NCBI RefSeq assembly: GCF_028769735.1
Contig: NC_088171.1
Coordinates: forward strand, 134,091,033 to 134,155,032
Direction of reading: 5' to 3'
Length of the DNA stretch: 64,000 nucleotides
Source of the DNA: Zonotrichia leucophrys gambelii
Taxonomy: Eukaryota; Chordata; Aves; Passeriformes; Passerellidae
The notes beneath the pieces were generated by a model. That model was not told the origin of the DNA, ran no database searches, and saw only the letters and a program-made list of their open reading frames with translations. Position numbers and translations under genes: made by a program. Position 1 is the stretch's first letter, and every line of letters begins with the position of its first letter. Below, one piece after another: positions 33,501 to 45,500 of this stretch.

Positions 33501-36500
33501 CCCATATTTAGATGCCCTTCTAATTTCTGCATACTCACCCTTTTCTATCTTCACAAAAATGGCTTTGCATTTGTTACACCCTGGCTCAAGTAATGCATTT
33601 CATGCCTTTCATGACTGTACAGGAAGCAAAGTGCAGAACAGCTCCCCTTACCATGTTAAACTTCCTTTAACCTCTCAGGATGCTGACATATCAAATGCAA
33701 CACGTAAAGTATTTACCTTTTCAGGATTCAGAGGTATATTTAGAGGTATCTGCTCCACATTTCCTTTCTTTCCACTCTTGTAAATACTTTGTGATTCATA
33801 TAGTGACTGGAAGAGAAATATTTTCCTGTATTAAATTTCTGCTGTAAGACGACAACCCCACACAAATGCATGTTTCAACGAGATACAAGATTAGAAAAAG
33901 GAAACGCAGAAGAAATGACAAAGGAGATAAGACTCCTTTTAGAAAGTGAAAGTCACCAACTAACTTGACCAACTCATGACTGTGACTAAAGCCACTTACC
34001 TTTGATCTCTTTAAGAGAAGTACTGCTTCCAGCATAGCTATTTCATCAAATGTTCGCAGAACTGGTTCCAGGTCTATTAAACATTCTGAACAAAGGAAGA
34101 GTACTTGGTGAATGGTCTGAAGTAGAAATCAAGTTGTCACTGTACTGAAGTGTCTTTCTTACATTCACAAAAGTAATTTTGCTAATGGCACATATCAAAC
34201 CACTTATGCTGCTAAAACAGAAGCTGCTTGCTTCTCTTAGAACAGTTCACACCGCCAAAAGAAATGTGTACCACAAGAGATCCAGAATAATGCTGGACTG
34301 GGATAATGCAAGTCTCACACTCATGGAATGGAGAGATTGGTGGTTTGCTGTGCTTTAAAGTAGCCCCATCACGCCTGATTAGCTGAATAGGACCCAAACA
34401 CCATAAGACCTCAGAGTGGGCTGCTGTCTTCTCACTCCAGAGGAAGTGTTAAAGATTTATACCAGAAAAATAAACAAACACACCTCCACCACAGCAATAT
34501 CCAGAACACATGCCTAAGGCATGAGGCAGGGCCAGAGAAGATGGGATAGTCAAAGCACTGACCTATCACACCCAGTGAAACCAAATGACACTGGCCTCTG
34601 TGTGTCTGTGTTCCTATGCTACAGTAATTGCTTAAGTTCCCCATCAGTGAGCTGCACTTCCCCTAATTTTGCAATAGTTTTGCAACTTCTTCTTTCCTTT
34701 TATGATAGTAAAGTAGTGGCAAAAGCAACACTTTTTTTTTATAAAGACCATCTTACTACACACATAGCACTAAAAAGAGAATCCAAGTTAGCCCATACTA
34801 TAGTACATAGGCCACATAATTTTCCCTTCAGTGTGACCACATACTTAAATTACTATTTTTTTTTGTTAATTGGCATAGGAAAACAAGAATGCATATGGAA
34901 ATGTCACAATGTGTCTATTTTTTATTTTAGAAAATATTGTATTAAGATACATTTCCTTGCTTAGAAAAAAAATCCAGTTCTTGCTTGATAAAGGAGATGC
35001 AACAATTAAAGTGTCAGTGAAAGATTTACACTGAGATGCAAATACAAGCTGAAGTCACTACAACTAATCTGATGTGCAGTGGTTCATTGGTCCTGGTTGG
35101 ATGCTCATAAATCCCACAGTATTCATTTTATACTTCAATTCTCCCATCCCCTCTTAAAAAAACCCCAAATTATCTTCAACAATAAACAAAAACCTCCAAA
35201 CACAAGTAGTTAAACAAAACATGTGGCTTTTTTACAGGTAAATTAAGAGATGGTAAATACAAAAGACTCCAAGAGCCAACCCGGTTTTATGGCACACACA
35301 TAATTCCATTTGTAAAAGTTTGTTTACAGACATGAAGGAAGCAGCCAAGCACTTTATGATAAGCAGCAGGACCAAGCAGACAGATCTCCTGACATCTTCA
35401 ATACTTCCCTTTCAAGACTATAGCCTTGCACTATAAGCACCATGTTCAACAGAAACCTGGCAAGGTAAACTCACTTAAGAAGGATGGTCTTTCATCTGGG
35501 TTTTGTGCCCATCCACTTTCCATCAGCCTTATGATCAGCCCTCGATGAGGAATGTCCATTGATAGACTTCCCTCACTCAAGTCTAGTCGCTGTCCTTGTG
35601 ACACGCTGTACATTATCTGCAAGGGGTTTATAACTTCTGTCAAAACAGACATTGTGAAGTCATTAGAAATATATGCAATATAAAGAGCTTACTGTATAGG
35701 AGAAGTAATTCCATTTGCACACACAGAATTTAAATAATCAACATAAGGTTACATTTCTTGATTAAAGAAAAGGTATTCTTAATTTATGAAACAACACTGT
35801 AATTGAAAAAGATACTAAAACTATAGTCTAATTTGAAAAGTATTTCAAAGTGTTCTTCAATAAGCTTAAAAGCTGAATTATTAGAAAGTAACCCCTATAA
35901 TTAAGTCCCCAGGTTTCATGTTTAACCACTAGGTAAGGCATGAAAAATAAAGGAAGCAATGGTCTTACCTTCAAATGGCTGTTTCCTTGACATCACTTCC
36001 CATATGATAACTGCATAGCTGTTTACAGTATAAAAAGTACAGAAGATGTTATTTTAGACTACAGACAGTTGACACAATATGCTCAGCTTTACATTGTATT
36101 TAAAACATTTTGGTAAAATGATCCTGTAAGCATGCATGGGACTGACTATAGCTAACTAAAGTGTTGACATGAATATATGAAAACTAGCAGGTGAACTCAT
36201 CTTGAACTAAATAATACTATTAGGTCCAGACAAAATCCATGGCATATAAACTCCTATTCCAAATCTGTATCAACTTAGCTCTGCTAATATGTTGTGAATT
36301 ACGTACATGGAGTTTAAATCTCAGCACACAAATTAAAGTGAGCCCCAGAGAACCAACTGCTCTGTCCTAACTGCAATATTCTGGCATCTTCCTAGTATGG
36401 ACTGACATTCCCTGACATTCCCAAGGGAAGCTGGATATTAGCAGGGAGGACGGCTTTGAGCCACAGCTCTATCCCAACACATCCTCACAGATACTTGCAC

Positions 36501-39500
36501 TTGGGACGCCCACTCCAGCTTCTTCCCTTCCCATATATGCTTTCATCCCCTGCAATCTTCTCCATAGGGAGAGATGTCACTTACACACAGCATTCACTTT
36601 CCAAAAAAGACACTTGGGAAGACTACTCTGAACTAATGCCACAAGGTTGAACACACATGTAGCTTACTCAGTGACCTTCTTTTCCATTCACACCAACAGG
36701 AATGGCAAGGGGTTCAGTGAGCACAAACTTGCCCCATCTTTAGTAAACTAGTCACTTCAGTCATCAGGATATATTAGGAAGTGGTAACTTTAAACAACTT
36801 TGTAATTTAAATAAGGTTAGCAGATTTCATATAAAAGCAGCACTGAATTCTCAGTCATTCTCTGCAACTTTTCCTTACAGACTCTACCATATCTGAATGA
36901 AGCTCTATTCCATGAAAAGATCCCAGTATTAATCACAGCACTGTATTCAAGTATCCAGTTCTGGATTTAGAAAGGACAATCCAGGCTAAAGCTTCAGTGC
37001 TTCCATAACTTCAGAATGCACTCAAGGTGCTGACAAGTGTGTATTTCCATGTTTTCAGTCCAAGTCTTTATAAGCATTGTGGCAGTGTCATTCCAGAAAA
37101 TAACCACCATGATCAACTGCTGCTAAGGCTTGTTCCCCACCCTTGGTATGAATGTACTGAGATTCCTTCCTACAACACTAAGAAGTGCCAAATTTTGCAT
37201 ACAATTGCATTAACTGCCTTAAAGCACTGTACCATTCAACAGCTACCAAGTAAGAATTCAAAAAAATGAAGTAAAAACAAATAACTGATGCCTAAAATCA
37301 AATCATATAAACTGATTTTTCCTATTTACCCTGTTTACATTTTAACGTTCTTCAGGTATAAAATTTATTCATGCAGCTTTTAATAAAAGCATGAGTAACT
37401 TCCCTGTTATAAAAGTCTGCTTTTGATGTATTCCTGGCAAATCCATGCAACTGGTATAGCAAATCATTCCTTCTGTAGAAGTTAAGCTGATTGATTGTTG
37501 TTTAAATAACTTGTTTCTTTAAGAAAGATCTCTCCTCAAAAATTATCTTTAGTATCTCAGCAACACTCAGCTGTGATCAATAATTTGACATCCAGAAAAT
37601 ATCCAGCTATTTAATAATATCTTTCATTCAGTTTGGAATCTCTCTACAATTAAAGATTATTTTCTCAGTTCTACAACACTGCAGCATTCCCTTTTACACT
37701 ATTCCTGTTTTCCTTTCTTATTTCTGCTTTGTAGCATCTCCTGCTGATAGTGAGCATGGAACCTCCTGTGTGGTGTTTCTGGTGGTTCTTCACTGTCTCT
37801 ACACCTTCATGTCTTCCTGCCTTGAACATCTCTCTTTCCAATGTTGTCTCCGTCTCTCTTCTTTCTTCTCACATAATCTCTTTCCTTCCTAATTTATCTG
37901 GTTTTTATGCCCTTCTGATGTGTTCTTATATTTTCTCCAATTTGGTTGTTATTCCTCTGAAAATATTATGTTCTTTCTAAGAAACAATTGTCTTCTTCCT
38001 CTCCGCCCATTCATTAAAGCCGTCAGTCACCCTTTCTTTCCTCTCAATACACCTTTTTTTCTTTTCAATTTTTTCCTTATCCATATCTTCTCATCAAAGG
38101 GTAAAGAAAGAAGGTGTGTTGTCATCTGGATGGGATGTCAAGGAACTTCATGTGCTTCTTAGGGTTAAGGGATAATTAAGGGAAACAGTGGTTTCCTTGG
38201 AAGTCAGTAGGACCCTCTGAGCCTGAGTCATCTCTCACCAAGATATAACCATGTCAGAGATCAGTGAAGGTAAAGGTGGCAGACTGCACCAGAATGATGT
38301 GACAATATGACCTTTTCACAGTGATTGGCAAGTTCATGCCCTCTCAATCTTCCTTTACACATGATAATTCCTCCCAAAATTCTTCAAGTAATCTCTGAGC
38401 TCTCCAAACCATTTTAGACCAGCCAATTGTAACTCAAATTCCTCAGAGAGATCTCCTTCTGTTATATGGGTCACCACCACTCTATTTACTATTCTACTAC
38501 TTGTACTCAGGAGTGCCAACACAAAACTACCACAACTTTCACAAAGTAAATTATTCCTTAACAAGATTACTGTAACTACTTTCTCCAACCCCACTATCCT
38601 GTTTTTTTCTACCTCCTTTCCAAAAATACATTTTCTACTTTCCCCCAAGTACATTCTGAAATTATGTTATTTGATTACACAAATTTTAAGCGTATGTGCA
38701 TTGACTTGATGGTGTGAATGGCTTCCTTCCTTCCCTGAATTGTATGTGTACATTTATTTCCAGAAACCAGTCCCCCACCTATTTCTGTAGTCTCAGCTCA
38801 GTTTTGGAGCATTACACTTGTCACAGCACAAAAGTCTTTAAATCCAGCTATCACTCAATTCTTCATTTCCCAATTCATTCAGCCTATATAGCTGTGATAT
38901 TATCATTGAAAATAATAGAATTGCTGAGAATATGCTAAAATCTAAGTTCAGTAAATCATATCTGAGCTCAGATTTCAAGCCCCACTAGAGATCAACAGGA
39001 GTTACCTGTAGATGTCATGTTTCACACTTGCCCGGGTTTTCAGACTGGGGTTGTAATCCTCAGGTGGCATGTAGACAATTGTCCCTCCTTCCGGCAAGGA
39101 GGACTCGCTTCGGGACTGGGATGTGGATATGACACGCCATTTGGACATGCCAAAATCTGCAATCTGCAAAGGTCAAATCAATTGTTCTGAGAAGAAAAAC
39201 CGGTTTTATCTGCTGACAGTTGCTAGAAATTCCTGAAATACACCCAGAAAAAGGGGTCACCCAAAGCTCTTAACCTGACACACAAAAAGTATGTGGTTCT
39301 CCTAGCAACAGGGAACATCAACTCCAGTCCATAAAGCATTCCCAGGTTGTGACTCATGCTATACCTATAGCACTGCCCTAACCTGCTCTTTTAACGAAGG
39401 ACTCATGTACACTATGGATGAGGAATCTGCTGTAGATAGCTGTGCCATTTGAAGAAAATCACTTTCTCATGCTAAAAAAAGCAAACAAAATCATCATTGA

Positions 39501-42500
39501 TTACTTGTACTCCCTAGTTGTGAAGAAAGCACAAGTTTAGTATAAACCACAGTAGTTATACATAACTCAGCTTGCTAATATCCAAAGGCAGTTCTTCTCA
39601 CAGAACAACTTTAGGGCACTTCTTCACTCCCAAAACTATGATGTATTAATCTTGAATTAATAAATTTGATATTCTGAAATTCCGTGCTGCAAAAAGTTGC
39701 TGAATAATTTCTTTACTGTGCACTCTGGAGCCTTGCTCCTTTCTACACAATACAATTCATCTACATGAAGAAGTAACTGACTTCCCTTTACATCCTCAGA
39801 CATCCATAAGCCAGGGCACCAGATGCCTGATTAGGTTATGGATAAGGAGAGAGACACTTAGCAGAATGCACCTGCTGGCTGAGCTGCAGTGTCTGGCATA
39901 CATGGGACAGAATCAGCCAGCTACCAGTTCTGCACTTGTCCAGCATTTGCACAACAGCAAAAACATTTTCAACAAAGATGCCTGTGCAAGCACTAAGGAA
40001 ATTAAGACAACAGAAACAAGCTTTCTGAAGAGCATACATCAAAATCCACAATGAAAAGTAACCTTTCTTCTCTACAACTCATTCTCATCAAGCCTTCCTC
40101 ATTGTAATTGGTCTTAAGTCTTGCTCATTCAGTAGATCAGAGACAGTCAGAAGCACCCTGTAAATGCTGTGATTTTTATACATATGCAGTATCTCTTCTG
40201 TTTGGCATGCATGATAAACCTTGTTTGCATTTCCTGTCACTGTACTAGTTTAGAGAATCTTGCTTCACTTAAAACCCCAAGGACACGCCTTGCAGGAGGC
40301 CGGGCAGGTATGCAAGAGTTCACCTCTTCCCTTCCAGTGCCTCAGCAAAGAAACTTCAGATATGATCAGGCAGAGCACCAGGCCACACCAAAGCTGTTAG
40401 GGATTAAAAACACAGTGGATAAAAAAATGACTTGGACTAGTTCCCTGATCAGGTTTATCAGGAAGCTCAGGAGATGCCAATACCAGCACAACTGAGTGGG
40501 AGGAAGTATGACCAGCTGAGGGTGTGAGCAGAGACAAAGCCATGTGAGGCACTTTGCTGCCAAGAAAAATTTCTGTGCAATGGAGAAAGAAGTAACCAGC
40601 AGTGGATCTTTGCTCAAAGGAGTCATAAAGGGAGTCAACTTACAGTAGCAACTAAAACATTCACTTTTCAAGTATAAATTTAGTGCAAAATATCTTATTT
40701 CTATTTACTTGAGTAACATATTCTATCAGTTATAAAACCAGATCTTTTTAAAATAACAAGAAACAACAAAATTATGGAAGCACCTAAACATTCTGTCAGA
40801 AGTACCTTCAGTCCCTTTTTCACATCATGGCAGTGATATTTTTACATGCAGAATTAAAGTTTGTAATTACTGATATTTCTGCATGTATGTTTGCTTGTTC
40901 TAAGGAGCTTCACAAAAGCCTGAAACATAGTAAGATTTCAAAGTTTTGTTCTGCATGTTGTATTACTACCCCTACAGAACAGAAATGTCCATATTGCATG
41001 GTAAGTATCAAATGGAGCATTAACATTTGAACTTGACCTACTGCCTATCAGAAGTAACTTGTCAGAGCATCTCAGGCAAGAACACTTTGTGTTTTCTTCT
41101 CAGGAAGGACCAGATACAGCTAGCCTTGGAAGGCTGACAAACAAGAGTGTAACCACTATTGAGTATCAGCTACTGCTACAGCAGAAACAGCCTAACTTCT
41201 GTCTTCCTGGTCTTTTCAGACAGATAAAATCCACAACTGAGTAATACAGAGCTTCCAAAAGAAAAACTCCAAAGTTCTGTCTGCGAGGACAGAAATAAAA
41301 ATCCACCATACAATTACATCCTCTCTGTAAGGCCACAACCTCACCCTTCCTCCTCTACAATAATGAAAACACTTTCACTCATTCTGGATGCTGAAGAACG
41401 TAAGAATTAAATAACCCTACCTTGACATGAAGCTCATCATCCAGCAAAATGTTCTGTGTTTTTAAGTCATGGTGCAGCAATGGAGGATTCATGTTGTGCA
41501 AATAGTTCACTCCCAAAGCAATTTCATAAAGAATGCGGAATCTCAGGCACCAGGGAATGTCAGGATATACATCCTTCTGCCAAGATAAAACCACAAAACC
41601 AGAATATAATCCTCTGTTCTAACAGCACGCACAAAGACTTCTTTTATAAAAAGAAGGAGAAAATTACTTGGGCAAACAATAATCTTTTAAAACATACAAA
41701 CTCCTGAAAAAATTATAATGGTCAAATTGTAATGGTCCATTAAGACTCATTAGCTGTTAAAGAAACACTATCAGCCTATTCAAAAAAATAATAATTGTGC
41801 AGTGCTATGTTTCCATTCCCATAGTAGTTCATGATGTTGAACATTTACTACACCACTCATTCCTATGGAAATATGAATTACAGATGAACTTCTGCATCAA
41901 ACATTTAACCCACAATTTATGACTCCTACACAAAGAATGACAAAAATCATATCTGCAGCTGACACTGGGGAACAAAAAAAACTGCATTGAAACTATGCAC
42001 AAAATGCTACCTTTACAAATAATAATACAACAAGAAAAATGTAGTAAAACTCAACTGAGGTCTCAGAAGTTATATTGACACTAAAGCCTTTATGAAAACC
42101 ACAATTGAGCTCTCTAGGCATGAGATGTGATTGATTAAAGGTAGAGAAGAGACTTTAGTGCTGTTGAGACAGAACTGCAGTAGCTTTGCAGTAGCAACAC
42201 TGCGCAGGCCAAACTAATGGGAGCAACTGAGAGTTCAGCACAGGAAAAGTTACTCAAAGAATAAGGTCTGGTAGAAATAATCATACTTGTTTATATTAGC
42301 AATATTTAGCTTCTATAATTGAAAGTAAAAATTTTCTTTTTTTTTAAATATTCAAACTCATGGAAAAAAAAATCAATATTTGTATTGGCAGTAATTCAGA
42401 AACCCAGACTGAAACAAGCATAAGTATTTCAGAATTTAATTAGAGAACAACTGAGATTTTTCAACTGTATGTAATAATTCAACATAAAAACTCATTATAG

Positions 42501-45500
42501 GTCACAACATTAAAGAAAAAATGTCACAACATTAAGTCAGCTGAGTTGAGTTGTGGTTTTGAGATACAGAAGGTCTATCTGAGCACCAAAACTACTAGGG
42601 ATACTGACTGTCTTCTAGCATGAAATATTATAAATAAAATATTTTACTATATTAATTAAGTATGAAGATTGCAATCTACTTGGAGTAGCCAGGTATCATA
42701 TTTAAAGACCATAAGTACACTTACCCCATGCAATAGCTGGTTTAATGACCCATTGGTCATGTATTCTGTTACTATCCCCAGAAATTCTGGCTCGTTGCAG
42801 ATTCCCAAAATTGGCAGAATGTAACTAAACCTGGCTTTGTGTAATATCTCTGCTTCTTTTAGAAGGTGGTTTCTATCGCTTAAAGAAAACAAGCAAACAA
42901 ATAAAATGCATTACCATACCAGTACTATGAAACTCCAAGAAAATGCTGGGGTCACTATATTCTCTGTCAATTCCTTGTATGCACCACCTCTTCACCACTG
43001 GATTTCTACCATGCTGCTTTGAGAACAAGACAGTGCAAGACAAATCAGAACCTGCAAACGCTGACAAGACAGCTTCCCTGGTTTTGTTGTACCACACAAA
43101 TCTATTTCCATCACACATTTCATCCATGTTTCCGATAAATAAGGATAAAGTTAGAACTTCCAGCTTCCACCATTCCTTGGAACCCTAATGGTAACAACGA
43201 GCTGCATTTCTCCCACTTTACTGAACACCTTCAAACCCAACTTTTTACTCAAGCCCAATATTTATCTCCTAGAGAGTGGAGATTTTAATACACATGATTC
43301 TCCAACCATTTAAATCTAGTCAACTCTAATGTACACTAACAAACAGGGGCTAAAGGAATGCACTTTTGACTTCTGAAGGAAAATAAGTTCCTTTCTGAAG
43401 GAAAAGGAACAATTAACTATGCTTTGTTTTCACATAAATTATTCCCTCAAACAGTTCCTGCTTTGAATTGCTCTATGGAAAAACATCCCCTAGATGCACA
43501 GGAAGCAGGAATAGCCCAGCCTCATGACGAGTGCCTTTGCATGCCTGAATTTGACTGTGTGGATGCACTCTGTTACCTCAAACCTCCTCATAAGTGTGGA
43601 TTTGATGCATCATTACAAATTTAGGCATTGCAGCATGTGGGTTTGAGAGGGTCAAGTTTTATTTAAGATTGAGTATGATTCCATCCCTGAAAATAGAAAC
43701 CATATGGTATGCCTTATATCTCAAACAGCCTTGAAAAAAATGGGTTTGTTGTCAATGAGGATAGTTAGACCATAAAGCATAATTCAGTGAAAAAACCATT
43801 TAGATCTTAGTGGAGACTGGTACAGGTACAAGTACATGACTAGGATATTCAAATACAGGACATTTAGAGCACACTGATCCTTTGGATGTGAGCCAGTCTG
43901 ACCCAGAAGCAACAGGGCTGTGCTGGGGCCAGGGCTATGCCCACCACGATTTGTTCAGCAGAGCACTGTGCTATGTGCACAGCACAGCTCCAGGGTGAGA
44001 GCTGGCTCAGGGCACACCCCAAAGCATCCAGGGCAGGCTGGAGCCATCAAGGTGGGTTTAGCACTCACAAAGAAAAGGCTGTCAGGATATATGGGGAAAA
44101 GAGGAAGCCTTATGAAGTAAAGCATGCAGCTCTTAGCAGCAGGAAATTCTGATTTAGACAGATATGAAATTAAGGTCCCTTTATCTGTGTGACGGAAAAA
44201 GACTTATAGGAAACCCTAGGAAATGACAGAAGTAAAAAGGCAGCCTTTGAGACAAGCATGGGATCAAAGAGACAACCCTACACCTTCCTCCCTCTCTCCA
44301 GAAATGACTAGGCCTGAGAAAGTTTGGGGTTTTCCAAGACAGTAAGGCACATTAGCATGGGATTCAGCTGTGGCTGGGAAATGAATTGCGCCATACTGCG
44401 GTCTATTCCTGTGCCTGTCAGTCACTTCACCTTTGTCTGCTCCGTGCCAAAGGGCACTGAGTAATGCTGAAATGAGCACATTCCCACAACAGCTTCCCAC
44501 CTGGCTTTGCTCTTTGGCTGGTCACATACCATATTCTGGGATGCACAGCACATGCTTCCCACTCGGGGAATTAATGGCATCATGAACTCATCCCTTTTCC
44601 TGACAACAGTTACAGACTGGCATTTCATATTGCCTACTGCACAGCCAACAAAGCACTTGCTGCTCAGACTCGGGTATAATGGATTTTTTTATAGCTTTCA
44701 GTCTTCTGATAGCATTTCTGGGCTTTGTGTGACATATGGTGATGCTTTATCAAGGCTGACCTAGACCAGAGGCTAGACAGAGTTAAAGTAGGTACTTATT
44801 AGAAGACCTCAATGGACACATCTTGGGCAGTACAAGAGCCCAGCCAGGACTACACCCAAGATGAAACCAAAATGGTCACAAAATGGACAACCAGTCACGA
44901 GGTCTCTCACTTTTATAAGTTCTGGTTCATTAGCATACTGGAGTTAATTGTCCACTTATAGCTTTAGGTTATGAAGTCTGATCCTTTCTGTTTTTCTCTT
45001 TTCAGTCCACGTTGGGCCTGAAATTTGGGTGGTTGTTCTTGGTTCCAAGCTAGGAAAAGAACTGTTTTGTCTAGATTCTCTGTGAAGTGAGAGCTTACTA
45101 TTCCTTAATATGAAGCTCAGAACTACATCCTAAAGCAGTACAGAATCTGAGAAATATAAAAGCTAAAACCTAAGGCATCATGGTAAGTGACTGAATTATG
45201 CTGATTACCTCACTTGCCCTTGTAATAGTAATTTCACAGGTTAGATGTCCCACCAATCCAAATTCTTGAAAAGCTAAAATTAGCCTTGGTGTTTTCTCCT
45301 AGCTGTGTTCTGAGGATAAATGCTGTATTTCCAGCTGGGATTTAAGCAGACATTAAAAAAAAAAATCTCAAAACAAAAAATCCCCCACAACACCCATCAG
45401 TCAGTTCCCTCCCTCCCACAGCTTATCAGAAAACACAACATAACTGAGATTCCACTTCTGGCAAGATTTCAGAGATAAAGCCTGTGTATACACAAACCTG

